DNA from: Candidatus Thiothrix anitrata
GTDB lineage: Bacteria > Pseudomonadota > Gammaproteobacteria > Thiotrichales > Thiotrichaceae
NCBI RefSeq assembly: GCF_017901155.1
Contig: NZ_CP072800.1
Location: 895,283-959,282, forward strand
Direction: 5' to 3'
DNA: 64,000 nt
The notes under the pieces are model-generated. The model ran no database searches, was not told the origin of the DNA, and saw only the letters and a list, made by a program, of their open reading frames with translations. Both the position numbers and the translations under genes were made by a program. This document shows, one piece after another, positions 52,308 through 60,845 of this stretch. Every line of letters starts with the position of its first letter. Within the stretch, counting starts at the first letter, position 1.

Positions 52308-52868
52308 ATGTTTGAACTTTCTCGTAAAAACCAATGGCTGGTCGGTGGTATTTTGCTGCTGGTGATGCTGGCGACTCGCGTTCATGTCAGTGATCACTTG
52401 TTGGATGCGTCGTGGGCAGTTTTTTTCTTGGCGGGTTTTTATTTGCGTAACGCCGTGAGTTTCGGGGTGTTTATGGCGACAGCGATGGCGATTGACTACG
52501 TTGCTGTTAACCAATTTGGGGTGAGTGATTTCTGCCTGTCACCTGCTTATTGGGCGTTGGTTCCGGCTTACGGTGCGTTGTTTGTGTCCGGGCGTTGGTT
52601 TGCAGGGCAATACCAAGGTGAAACTTTTGCGTCGTTGGGCAAGTTGATCATGGCGGTCATAGCGGGTTTCGCGGTATCAGAAGTGATTTCCAGCGGTAGT
52701 TTTTACGCTCTTTCTGGGACGTTTGCTGAGGTGACGTGGGGTGAGTTTGGAGCGCAATTGCTGAAATATTCCCCGCACGGTTTGTACATTATGAGCTTGT
52801 ATCTGAGTACGGCTGCGTTGTTGCATATTGCAGTGCGTCAAATTAAGCAGGTGAATACCACTGTGTAA
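52308..52868 (+). CDS. btuM: Cobalamin transporter BtuM (solitary ECF-type S component)
   Basis: 186-residue membrane protein with about six helices. BtuM of Thiobacillus is a lone S component that moves cobalamin across the inner membrane, and its essential Cys ligates the cobalt. Here GVSDFCLSPAYWALVPAYG carries Cys76 in the matching loop. It begins 20 bases after btuB, under the same riboswitch, with AAGGAG upstream. No btuCDF is in the window, consistent with BtuM replacing it. Confidence 0.85.
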   Translation: MFELSRKNQWLVGGILLLVMLATRVHVSDHLLDASWAVFFLAGFYLRNAVSFGVFMATAMAIDYVAVNQFGVSDFCLSPAYWALVPAYGALFVSGRWFAGQYQGETFASLGKLIMAVIAGFAVSEVISSGSFYALSGTFAEVTWGEFGAQLLKYSPHGLYIMSLYLSTAALLHIAVRQIKQVNTTV

Positions 52869-52994
52869 ATGATCGTGTTAAATGCAGGTAAAGGGTGTAG
52901 GTTGGCTTTTTTACTTGTGTGAATTTCTCATAACAAATACCTATTCGCTGTGTAATAATATTGATCAGTGTAGTTAGGGTATGAGTGAATAAAC

Positions 52995-54314
52995 ATGATG
53001 CAAAAAATGCAGTGCAGGGTGTGGTTATTTCCCTTGGGGCGGCAGGTTTACCGTGTTTATGATTCGGCGACGCTGGAGTTGCTGGGGCATTTTTTGGGTG
53101 CAATACTGCTGTGTGCCATCTCGGTGGGGCAAGCTCCGCTGATAACCATTGTGATGTGGGGTGCGGCGCAGGGCTTGGTGTTGGGGTTGCGCTTTATGGG
53201 GTTGCAATCTTATCGCGAAGCGCAACAGCATTTGCACTTGCGCCAAGTGGAGACGCAATTGTGCCCGTATCGTTGGGGATTTTCCTATCTGGTGGGAGTT
53301 TTCCTCAGCGGTTTGACGTGGGGCGCGAGTGTTTTTCTATTGAATTTTTCTGATGAACCAGCGTATCACGCAGTATTGGTATCGGGTATTTTTGTACTGG
53401 CAGGGTCAGCCGTTGTGACCTTGGGTTCTATTTTCTCGCTGTATTTACTGTTTGTATTGCCGATGGTGTTGCCGGTAGCGGTATGGTTATTGCTGAATAG
53501 TGACCCACTTTACAATGCAATGGCGTTGGCGGCGTTGATTTACGTGTTTTACACCTTCATGGCGGCACACAGCCTGAGCAGTTCGGTGCAAACTTTGCAC
53601 GATAAGAATCAGGAAATTCTTGCCACCCAGCGGGAAATCTTGCTGCGTTTGGGGCGTGCCGGTGAATACCGCGATAGCGAAACTGGCGAGCATATTCAGC
53701 GCATGAGTAAAAGTTGTCAGTTATTGGCATTGCAGGCCGGTCTAGGGCAAACCTTTGCGGACAAAATGCTGTACGCCAGCCCGATGCACGACGTGGGTAA
53801 AATCGGCATTGCAGATCATATTTTGCTGAAACCCGGTAAATTAAGTGAGGCAGAAAGAGCCGTAATGCAAACTCATGTGTTAATCGGGAAAAACATTCTC
53901 GATGGGCATAGTTGCGAAATCATGCAAATGGCGAGTCGCATTGCGGAAACCCACCATGAACGCTGGGATGGCACGGGTTATCCCTACGGTTTGGCGGGTA
54001 CAGAAATTCCTTTGGAAGGGCGGATTACCGCGATTTGTGATGTATTTGACGCGCTGACTTCGCAACGTCCGTATAAATCGGCATGGAGTGATGCCCGCGC
54101 TGTAGCATTCATACGCGAAGAAGCCGGACGGCATTTTGATCCGGTATTGGTGGGATATTTTCTGGAAATTATCCCGGCAATTGTGGCGTTGCGCGAAACC
54201 TGTTCCCAAGAGCGTGATAACTTGGGTTATGGAAACTTAACTACTGTCCACCCCGGCGGATTAATCGTGCCATCGGATAGTAAGATTTTCTCCACCGCCG
54301 ACGTTTGCGCGTAA
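52995..54314 (+). CDS. HD-GYP domain c-di-GMP phosphodiesterase, membrane-bound
   Basis: The first ~190 residues hold five to six membrane helices (HFLGAILLCAISVGQAPLIT and others). The C-terminal HD-GYP domain has MHDVGKIGIADHILLKPG, THVLIGKNIL, and HHERWDGTGYPYGL, with the HD and GYP residues intact. It likely hydrolyses c-di-GMP and so promotes motility or dispersal. Beyond the domain the last ~30 residues overlap the convergent gene at 54227 by 88 bases. 439 residues. Confidence 0.9.
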   Translation: MMQKMQCRVWLFPLGRQVYRVYDSATLELLGHFLGAILLCAISVGQAPLITIVMWGAAQGLVLGLRFMGLQSYREAQQHLHLRQVETQLCPYRWGFSYLVGVFLSGLTWGASVFLLNFSDEPAYHAVLVSGIFVLAGSAVVTLGSIFSLYLLFVLPMVLPVAVWLLLNSDPLYNAMALAALIYVFYTFMAAHSLSSSVQTLHDKNQEILATQREILLRLGRAGEYRDSETGEHIQRMSKSCQLLALQAGLGQTFADKMLYASPMHDVGKIGIADHILLKPGKLSEAERAVMQTHVLIGKNILDGHSCEIMQMASRIAETHHERWDGTGYPYGLAGTEIPLEGRITAICDVFDALTSQRPYKSAWSDARAVAFIREEAGRHFDPVLVGYFLEIIPAIVALRETCSQERDNLGYGNLTTVHPGGLIVPSDSKIFSTADVCA

Positions 54315-54616
54315 CGCTGCAAATTGTCCTCGCTCATCCGTCCAAAGGCAGTGCGGAATATGGCCTCTCTGGATTTCAGGGAGGCAAGTTCGCCCAGCAA
54401 CGCTTTATCCGTTCCCACCACAATCTTTTTGTAACGGGTACTCGCTTCCCGCGCCGTAATCCAGCGTTCCATCGCTGCGAATTGCGGTTTCAAGGCATAC
54501 GAGGTATCGACCACGATCAGCACATCCGGCTGGTGTTGGCTCAGGTAAACGTGCGTACCCGCCCAAGCTGCGACGTGTAGCACTAAAAATAAACCAAAGA
54601 TTTTCAAGCCTTTCAC
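54227..54616 (-). CDS. Small membrane protein with VWA-like strand, 129 aa
   Basis: One N-terminal membrane helix (MKGLKIFGLFLVLHVAAWAG) then a soluble domain starting with DVLIVVDTSYALKPQF, like the first strand of a VWA fold (D-x-S). It is the last gene of a leftward trio with the VWA lipoprotein and the two-TM protein. The 3' end overlaps the HD-GYP gene by 88 bases on the other strand; the overlap is unusual but both frames look real. No family name. Confidence 0.6.
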   Translation of the reverse strand: MKGLKIFGLFLVLHVAAWAGTHVYLSQHQPDVLIVVDTSYALKPQFAAMERWITAREASTRYKKIVVGTDKALLGELASLKSREAIFRTAFGRMSEDNLQRYAQTSAVEKILLSDGTINPPGWTVVKFP

Positions 54617-54633
54617 GCGCTGCCTCCTCTGGC

Positions 54634-56307
54634 TTACATTTCCGAATTTAGCAAGTTACCGATGCGGAATGAGGCGGAACCCGCACTCGATTCGGTATAC
54701 GCGCCTTCTGCCAGACTCGCCATTTCCTTGAGTTCGGGTGAACTCAGTTCGTAAGCAATGGTGTGAATCGGGATGCCGACCAATTCCAGCAAAGTCTTGG
54801 TTTGCTCGAAATCCACGCCCGTATTGGTTTCACCATCGGATAATACGAAGATCACGGTTTTGTAATCTGGGTGGGTCTTTTTGAATTCGCTTAGCAAATT
54901 CGCCGCCACCAAGGTGGCACTGTAAGTTGCGGTTTTGCCACCGACCGAAAGCTGTTCCACCGCGCCGTTAAACAAGGATTTTTGCTGTACGTTGAACGGG
55001 TTAATCGGTAAATCCACGTTCACGGTATCGTTGTACGACACCAAGCCAATCGCGTTATTGGCACTGATCAGGTCAGAGGATTCGATCAGGGCTTTTTTCA
55101 GATTTTTAATGCGCTGACCTTCCATTGAGCCGGAAATATCGGTAACAAACACCGCCGCAACCGGTTTGCCACCGGACTTTTTCTGTTTCCAAAGTTTTTG
55201 CGCTTGGGCGATTGTGTTGCCATCGGGAATTTTGTAGGCATCGCGGAAATCCGGGCTGGTTTCAAAGCCGTACTTGGTTAGCACTGCTTTTTGGGTAGCA
55301 ATGTAGTTGGCAAATAACTTGAGGACTTCCAACTCCGCCGGGTCAGCTTCGCTGGTGGCGTACAGCGGGTTGTCATGGCGTACCCCGAATGGCACGAATT
55401 GGTAATCATCCATACCCGTGGCACTTAACCAAGTTTGTTCGCTGCCCACAAAGCCATCCAATACGCCGCTGCCCATCGCCGCATCACGCATTTGCAGGGT
55501 GTTTTGCGCGACAAACGGCACGCCGAGCTGGAAGGCTTCAAATGCGCTGGCAACATCCGGCGACAACATTTGGCTGTGATCGCCTTTGGCAAACGCATCC
55601 AGCACCGTGATTAGGAAGTTTAACCCCGTGGCGGATTGGTAAGGGTTGGTGTAACCCATTGCAAATTCGCCGCTGCTGACATTGGTGAGTAATTTGGCAA
55701 CGTCGAGCTTGCCATCGGTGGTAATCAGGTCGATTTTGGTTTTCCGTGCAATCACCCCGCCGACGCTGGAAGCAGTTACGTCGGCAATTGTGGTGAGTTT
55801 ATTGCTGCTGCTATTCACCAAACTGCCCCACAAGGCATTCGCGGGGGAATACGCTTCGGCAATGTATTGCCCGGTCATAATGAATTGCGCCCCTAAGCCG
55901 GAATCGAGCTTGCGGATGGTAATCGCGGCTTTTTTGCCATTGCTCAGGGTTTGGCGTTGTTGGTTGAAGTTTTCCGCTAACTCCAGATACACGCCATCCA
56001 AGCCTTTGCCTGCTTTGTCGGCAGAGGTGAAAATTTCTGCGACTTCGGTGTCGTTGCTGTCGGTTACGTTCAGCAACAGCGGGTATTCGGCTAAATCCGG
56101 CAACATTGCCAGCAAATTGGTGCGGGTCAGTTGGATATTGGCGCGGTATTGATTTTCACGTTGGGTGGGCTGAATTTCGATTTGTACCAGTTCGGCGACT
56201 TTGGCTTCGGCTTTTTCTTTGGTGTCGAGAGTTTCGCCACAGCCGCTTAACGTGGCGGCGATTAACCAAGCGAGGGTGGTGAAAGTGAATGTGTTGCGTA
56301 TATTCAT
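54634..56307 (-). CDS. Lipoprotein with solute-binding-like and VWA domains
   Basis: 557 residues. Signal and lipobox (TLSGCGE) at 18-25. Residues ~60-370 form an extracellular solute-binding-like fold (ITIRKLDSGLGAQFIMTGQYI, NSSSNKLTTIADVTASS, GYTNPYQSATGLNFL). From about 385 a VWA domain begins with the MIDAS motif AVFVTDISGSMEG, with the Thr in YSATLVAANLLSEF and Asp in FVLSDGETNTG. It is a surface- or periplasm-exposed protein that could bind an adhesion or wall target. The next gene of the trio overlaps its start by 4 bases. Confidence 0.85.
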   Translation of the reverse strand: MNIRNTFTFTTLAWLIAATLSGCGETLDTKEKAEAKVAELVQIEIQPTQRENQYRANIQLTRTNLLAMLPDLAEYPLLLNVTDSNDTEVAEIFTSADKAGKGLDGVYLELAENFNQQRQTLSNGKKAAITIRKLDSGLGAQFIMTGQYIAEAYSPANALWGSLVNSSSNKLTTIADVTASSVGGVIARKTKIDLITTDGKLDVAKLLTNVSSGEFAMGYTNPYQSATGLNFLITVLDAFAKGDHSQMLSPDVASAFEAFQLGVPFVAQNTLQMRDAAMGSGVLDGFVGSEQTWLSATGMDDYQFVPFGVRHDNPLYATSEADPAELEVLKLFANYIATQKAVLTKYGFETSPDFRDAYKIPDGNTIAQAQKLWKQKKSGGKPVAAVFVTDISGSMEGQRIKNLKKALIESSDLISANNAIGLVSYNDTVNVDLPINPFNVQQKSLFNGAVEQLSVGGKTATYSATLVAANLLSEFKKTHPDYKTVIFVLSDGETNTGVDFEQTKTLLELVGIPIHTIAYELSSPELKEMASLAEGAYTESSAGSASFRIGNLLNSEM

Positions 56308-56921
56308 GACTGGGTTCCTGTGTGGCTGGCGGTTTGCGCCAAACTGACTAAACGCGCCAAGGTGTCGAGCCGCGCAAATTGGCTGACTGAGCGAATATTG
56401 GCGACTTCCACGGCGGTTTCGTTTAAGGCAGTGAAGAATTTATCGTTTTCAGCGAGTAAGGTGGTGATGCGTTGTTGTTGTTCCTGATGCAAATCCGATT
56501 GCGCGGCTTGGCGGTTTAATCCGGCAAGGCTGTGCCCAACCGCCACCATATCGGTGAGGTTTTGCACCACGTGTTCCTGCACACTACGTGCCGCATTCAG
56601 GTAGGTAATCGGCGCGAATTGTTTGCCGATAAAACGGGTTTCCACCACCGAACGGTAATCGTCGAGGATGTCGGTGAGGATATTGGCTTGTTTCACACCG
56701 GCAGTAATGTTTAATTCGGTTAAGGATTCGCGGGCATTGTCCAGACGTTGCATTAGGGTGGCGTGTTCGCGCAGGTTGCGTTCGTGCAGCCACAAAGCTT
56801 CGTCCTGCATTTTGTAACCGAACAGGCGGTACAACAGCGGCACGCTGAGCGCGATCAAAACCGCCGCTACGGTATAAATACCCAGCAGCCACCAAGGGGC
56901 TTGAAACCACCAAGCAAACAA
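56304..56921 (-). CDS. Two-TM coiled-coil protein of the VWA module; true start uncertain
   Basis: The listed frame starts at TTG 56921, but the same frame stays open upstream and a GAGGAG Shine-Dalgarno lies 7 bases before an ATT codon at 56999. Starting there adds 26 residues (ISAPNPYNTIKAYTLL and more) and a whole first membrane helix; the second helix is PWWLLGIYTVAAVLIALSV. The remaining ~150 residues are a helical/coiled-coil soluble domain. The coordinate given is the conservative one; the extended form would be 56304-56999. The stop overlaps the VWA gene start. No family recognised. Confidence 0.65.
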   Translation of the reverse strand: MFAWWFQAPWWLLGIYTVAAVLIALSVPLLYRLFGYKMQDEALWLHERNLREHATLMQRLDNARESLTELNITAGVKQANILTDILDDYRSVVETRFIGKQFAPITYLNAARSVQEHVVQNLTDMVAVGHSLAGLNRQAAQSDLHQEQQQRITTLLAENDKFFTALNETAVEVANIRSVSQFARLDTLARLVSLAQTASHTGTQS

Positions 56922-57092
56922 GCCGACTAACGCCGCCGAGAGTGCCAGCGCGAGCAGGGTGTATGCCTTGATGGTGTTATAGGGATTTGGGGCAGAAATA
57001 AGCGTTCTCCTCGCACAGTCTTACCTAAGTAGCTATTGTAGAAGCATATCGCTTCGTTGTGTTAACGATACGATAAACTGTTGCATGTAAGG

Positions 57093-57136
57093 TTTAAGAC
57101 AGTGGGAGTGAATGGATGCTTAATATTTGTCTTAAA
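57093..57136. promoter_or_regulatory. Inverted repeat TTTAAGACA / TGTCTTAAA in the divergent region
   Basis: TTTAAGACA (57093-57101) and TGTCTTAAA (57128-57136), 26 bases apart, lie between the VWA trio and the rightward 57218 gene, an interval (56922-57217) otherwise without a supported gene. It could be a looped operator or a weak terminator; no regulator is known. Confidence 0.35.
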
Positions 57137-57217
57137 ACGTAGATTCTGGTCGGAATACTCTGCAAAAAATCATGTCTTCGCATATAGTTGTGGGGTGTCT
57201 TTCCTAGGAGAGTGATA

Positions 57218-57427
57218 ATGTCATCTCAAGTAACCCCAGATTTCCTGCAACAGTTACAGCCTGAGCAATTAAAAACGGCAGCAGCCCGTCGTTTCGCAGA
57301 TTTTTGCCTGCAAGATTTTCCCGACCGCCAAAAAACCGACGGTTTTGAACCACACGTTTATGCCGATGCCGCCAGTTTAGTGGTTGCCCGCCTTGAAGCG
57401 ACACGTTATTCGGATACTCTCGTATGA
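57218..57427 (+). CDS. Small protein coupled to the membrane Rad50-like ATPase, 69 aa
   Basis: Starts MSSQVTPDFLQQLQPEQLKT, with AGGAG upstream of the ATG at 57218; no membrane segment or signal. Its TGA overlaps the ATPase start (ATGA at 57424-57427), so the two are translationally coupled. I recognise no family; its position fits an accessory subunit replacing the usual nuclease partner, which is inference. Confidence 0.65.
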   Translation: MSSQVTPDFLQQLQPEQLKTAAARRFADFCLQDFPDRQKTDGFEPHVYADAASLVVARLEATRYSDTLV

Positions 57428-59292
57428 TTATTACGGCACTTAAAGCCAGCGATTTTCGCAAATACGCTGACCTGCACTTAACCCAACTGCCTGAACGCGG
57501 TCTGATTGCGGTGATTGGTTGCAATGAATCCGGCAAAAGCAGTATCGGTGATGCGATTCAGTTCGGTTTGTTTGGTTGCACCGCGCAACTGGATGAAACC
57601 CAAGTGAGTAAGTTGATTCGTTGGGGTACTGAACAAACCACTGTGACCTTGCATTTACAGCACCGGGGTCATGCTTATCATCTGATTCGTTCGGTGAACC
57701 AAGCCGGTGACACGATGGCAACGCTGTTTTCGACCGAAGAGGGGCTAACTCTCGCGGATACTCCTGAAACGGTGGAACATCAGCTCAAAGCTTTGTTGGG
57801 CTATAACCATAAGGCATTTTCCCAAGCGTTTTACTGGAGTCAGCAAACCGCCCAACTGCCACAAGGCGATAATGAGCAATTGTTGGCATTAGCCGGTTTG
57901 AAGGAGTACGCGAATCTCAGCGGGCAATTGCAAAACGAAAATCGTGAGCGTATTCAAACCATTGCGCAAATGAATGATGCCCGCAAACAGCTTCAGGCGA
58001 ATTTAAACGGGTTACAAATTGACGAAGCGCGGTTACCGCAACTGGAAAATATTGGTGGGGTACTGGAGCAGCGGCAGCAGTCATTTCTGCAATTGGGACA
58101 GCGTATTGATAAGGAAGTGGCAACTTATCCTGATAATCGTGAGCAATTTGTAGCGTTGCAACAGCAAAGCGAGAAGCTTGGTTTTTGGACACGTACCACG
58201 TTGATGTTGTTTGCCCTGATGTTGTTAACGGGGCTGTTTTTATTGCTTTCCCCGGAGCAATGGGTATCGGGGATGAGCGAGAATTTGCGTGAAACACTCG
58301 GTAAGGCGACGATTCGCATTGCCGCTGTCATCGCTTTAGTGGGGGCTGTTTTATTAATTTATGGCTGGTTTGTTGATGCACGCCGCTTACGTCCGCTACG
58401 GTTACAGGCGAATCGGCTGGCGGATACCTTGCTGGAAGGCTTTGATGTCACTAATACCCCGGCTGATCAGCAATTGGATCAGGATCAGAATCCAGAAGTG
58501 CATGATGCTGCGCGTTATTTGCTGGAAACTCAAACCGATATTCCGGCCGTTAGCAGTGATCACCCTGATATTGCCGTATTGCCGGAATGGGCGGAATCGG
58601 TGCGGCGTTATGAGTTGAGCATGAATAATTTGCAGGGTGCTGCGGATGCTCTCAATATCAGCATGGAAACCCGCAATCGCGAATTCGGGCGTTATTTACA
58701 GGTATTAAACAGCGACAAAGCAGAGCAGGTTGCGGCACTTAACCAGCGTGAACAGTATCAAGCACAACTGGATCAACAGGAAATGGCTCTTGAACATATC
58801 CGGCGCGATCGTGTGGTGTTTGATACTGCACTGGATTTATTGCAACGTAGCGGTAGCCAATCGGTGGTGCGTTTTAACCAACTAGTGCAGCAGCGTTGTA
58901 GGGAGTTGTTGCAACGTTTTACCAATGGTCATTACCACACCCTTGAATTAATGCCTGATTTCAGCCTGAAAGTGTTATCGGAGCAGAAAGGGGCTTATCT
59001 GGATTTTATCGAAACATCTGCTGGAACCCAGCGGCAAATTGCTTTGGCGATGCGGGTGGCGGTAGCGGCGGCCTTAGCAGATAACACCCACACTACTCAT
59101 CAAGTGCTATTTTTGGATGAGCCGTTGGCATTTTTTGACCCGGAACGTAGTCTGAGTACCTTACAAAGTTTACAGTCAGTCAGCCAGTCGGCGGTGAGCC
59201 AAGTATGGTTAACCGCACAAACGGTGCCGGAGGGTGTTGATTTTGCAAGGGTGATTCATTGTCCGCAGGTTGGTTCAGAATTGCACGCTTAG
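57424..59292 (+). CDS. Membrane-embedded Rad50/YhaN-like AAA ATPase
   Basis: 622 residues. N-terminal ATPase half: MIITALKASDFRKYADLHL, Walker A CNESGKSSIGDAIQFGLFG. Residues about 255-275 and 300-320 are two membrane helices (LMLFALMLLTGLFLLL and IRIAAVIALVGAVLLIYGWF) flanked by coiled coil. C-terminal lobe: signature SAGTQRQIALAMRVAVAA, Walker B VLFLDEPLAFFDPER. The family has SMC-type ATPases such as YhaN, usually beside a metallophosphoesterase; none is adjacent here, only the 69-residue protein. Membrane insertion in the middle of an SMC-type ATPase is uncommon. Confidence 0.85.
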   Translation: MIITALKASDFRKYADLHLTQLPERGLIAVIGCNESGKSSIGDAIQFGLFGCTAQLDETQVSKLIRWGTEQTTVTLHLQHRGHAYHLIRSVNQAGDTMATLFSTEEGLTLADTPETVEHQLKALLGYNHKAFSQAFYWSQQTAQLPQGDNEQLLALAGLKEYANLSGQLQNENRERIQTIAQMNDARKQLQANLNGLQIDEARLPQLENIGGVLEQRQQSFLQLGQRIDKEVATYPDNREQFVALQQQSEKLGFWTRTTLMLFALMLLTGLFLLLSPEQWVSGMSENLRETLGKATIRIAAVIALVGAVLLIYGWFVDARRLRPLRLQANRLADTLLEGFDVTNTPADQQLDQDQNPEVHDAARYLLETQTDIPAVSSDHPDIAVLPEWAESVRRYELSMNNLQGAADALNISMETRNREFGRYLQVLNSDKAEQVAALNQREQYQAQLDQQEMALEHIRRDRVVFDTALDLLQRSGSQSVVRFNQLVQQRCRELLQRFTNGHYHTLELMPDFSLKVLSEQKGAYLDFIETSAGTQRQIALAMRVAVAAALADNTHTTHQVLFLDEPLAFFDPERSLSTLQSLQSVSQSAVSQVWLTAQTVPEGVDFARVIHCPQVGSELHA

Positions 59293-59302
59293 GGTTTATT
59301 CT

Positions 59303-59324
59303 TTGACATATCTCAAACTATAAT
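59303..59324 (+). promoter_or_regulatory. FNR-like box with nearby TATAAT before the YeeE/YedE gene
   Basis: TTGAC-ATAT-CTCAA (59303-59316) matches eight of ten positions of the FNR consensus; TATAAT at 59319-59324 lies 3 bases on, too close to treat TTGACA as the -35. A regulator bound here would overlap the promoter and could repress rather than activate. Weak evidence. Confidence 0.3.
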
Positions 59325-59359
59325 CGAGTTCGCACTACAGTAAATGAGAGGATAAATTA

Positions 59360-60625
59360 ATGACGTTTGAAGATTTTGCATCGGCACAGTCGTTTCTATT
59401 GATAGCAGGTTTTGTGATTGCCTTCGTCATGGGGGCGGTGGTGAACAAAACCCATTTTTGCACTATGGGTGCGGTTTCTGATTGGGTAAACATGGGTGAT
59501 ACCGGGCGTTTCCGTTCATGGGGGTTGGCGATTGGCGTCGCGTTGCTGGGCGTGGTATTGCTAGAAATGCTGGGTATGGTTACGGCTGACAGTTCTTATC
59601 CACCGTACCGTAACGGACAATTGATTTGGGCGGAAAACCTGATCGGCGGCATTTTATTTGGTATCGGCATGACAATCGCGGGGGGCTGCGGTAACAAGTG
59701 CTTGGTGCGTATCGGTGCTGGCAATCTGAAATCCATCGTGGTGTTTTTAATCATTGGTGTGGTGGCTTACTTCATGATTAACCCATTCCCCGGTTCGGAT
59801 AAAACCTTGTATTCCGTGCTGTTCTACCCTTGGGTAAGTCCATTGGCGATCAATATGGGTGACTCGCAAGATTTAGGTACGGTTGTGGCTGGTACAGAGA
59901 ATGCGTTGGTGGCACGTCTGGCGATTGGCGGTGTCTTGGGGTTGGCCTTGGTATGGTTGGCGTTTAAATCCAAAGATTTCCGCAGCAGCAGTGATTTTGC
60001 CTTCGGTGGTATCGTGGTGGGTTTGTGCGTACTGGCGGCTTGGTATGTTACTAGCAATATTAGCGTTAATATTGATGACCAACCGTACAACCTGAGCCAA
60101 TATTATGGCGAGTGGGATATGGTGGCAGAGTCAGAAGAAGGCAAGCCAGCAATCGGTGCAGCGTTAGCTTCACAGTCATTCACCTTCATTAACCCCATGG
60201 GACAGGCCGTTGGTTATACCATCGGTGGTTTTAACGCCAGTTTGTTGACGTTTGGCCTGATGGCCTTGTTTGGTGTTGCCGCTGGTTCATTGGCGTGGGC
60301 TTTGGTGAGCCGTACTTTCAAAATTGAATGGTTTGCTTCAGGGCGTGATTTCGCCAATCACCTCATCGGTGCGTTGTTAATGGGGATAGGTGGCGTATTG
60401 GCAATGGGTTGCACAATCGGACAGGCGGTTACCGGGATTTCTACGTTGGCGATCGGCTCGTTCATTGCATTTGCTGGCATTGTATTGGGCAGCGCGTTAA
60501 CCATGAAAGTGCAGTTCTATCAAATGATGTACGAAGAAGAGGCTTCTTTTGCTAAAGCTTTGATCACAGGCTTGGTTGATTTGAAATTATTGCCGGAATC
60601 GTTACGTAAACTTGAAAAAGTTTAA
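59360..60625 (+). CDS. YeeE/YedE family sulfur-compound transporter
   Basis: 421-residue inner-membrane protein with about ten helices and two YeeE/YedE repeats. The conserved Cys segments are AIAGGCGNKCLVRIGAGN in the first half and AMGCTIGQAVTGIST in the second, as in TsuA-type thiosulfate importers where the cysteines relay sulfur through the pore. It would feed or export sulfur compounds in a sulfite-oxidising cell, which fits soeABC. Selenium-linked homologues (YedE) also exist, so substrate is inferred. Confidence 0.88.
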   Translation: MTFEDFASAQSFLLIAGFVIAFVMGAVVNKTHFCTMGAVSDWVNMGDTGRFRSWGLAIGVALLGVVLLEMLGMVTADSSYPPYRNGQLIWAENLIGGILFGIGMTIAGGCGNKCLVRIGAGNLKSIVVFLIIGVVAYFMINPFPGSDKTLYSVLFYPWVSPLAINMGDSQDLGTVVAGTENALVARLAIGGVLGLALVWLAFKSKDFRSSSDFAFGGIVVGLCVLAAWYVTSNISVNIDDQPYNLSQYYGEWDMVAESEEGKPAIGAALASQSFTFINPMGQAVGYTIGGFNASLLTFGLMALFGVAAGSLAWALVSRTFKIEWFASGRDFANHLIGALLMGIGGVLAMGCTIGQAVTGISTLAIGSFIAFAGIVLGSALTMKVQFYQMMYEEEASFAKALITGLVDLKLLPESLRKLEKV

Positions 60626-60643
60626 CGAAGATTTAAAAAGAAC

Positions 60644-60671
60644 TTGAAAGCGAAAGGTGTTTACGTATAAT
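60644..60671 (+). promoter_or_regulatory. Sigma-70 promoter of tRNA-Lys
   Basis: TTGAAA (60644-60649), 16-base spacer, TATAAT (60666-60671), 14 bases before the tRNA. Close to consensus. Confidence 0.8.
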
Positions 60672-60685
60672 ACCGCTCTTCTCAC

Positions 60686-60761
60686 GGGACATTAGCTCAG
60701 TCGGTAGAGCATCTGACTTTTAATTAGGTGGTCGTGCGTTCGAGTCGCACATGTCCCACCA
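60686..60761 (+). tRNA. tRNA-Lys (anticodon UUU)
   Basis: 76 bases including encoded CCA. Acceptor stem GGGACAT/ATGTCCC, D arm GCTC...GAGC, anticodon loop CTTTTAA with anticodon at 60719-60721, T arm GTGCG-TTCGAGT-CGCAC. A terminator hairpin follows at 60775. Confidence 0.97.
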
Positions 60762-60774
60762 TATACGGATCAAA

Positions 60775-60810
60775 GGGTTACATTCACACGGATGTAGCCC
60801 TTTTTTCTTT
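60775..60810 (+). terminator. Rho-independent terminator after tRNA-Lys
   Basis: GGGTTACAT (60775-60783) pairs with ATGTAGCCC (60792-60800), nine pairs with one G-U, followed by TTTTTT. Confidence 0.85.
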
Positions 60811-60822
60811 GTAATTCCCGCT

Positions 60823-60845
60823 AGGTGTCCTTTCAGGTGTCCTTT
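60823..60845. repeat. Tandem direct repeat AGGTGTCCTTT, 12-bp period, beside tRNA-Lys
   Basis: AGGTGTCCTTT at 60823-60833 and 60835-60845. GGTGTCC-type repeats one helical turn apart resemble arm-type sites of P4-family integrases, which insert at tRNA 3' ends. No integrase gene is present now. Confidence 0.5.

Noticed and set aside
59304-59324. TTGACA and TATAAT as a sigma-70 promoter before the YeeE/YedE gene
   Set aside because: The spacing is only about 10 bases, too short for a -35/-10 pair; kept only as a possible regulator box.
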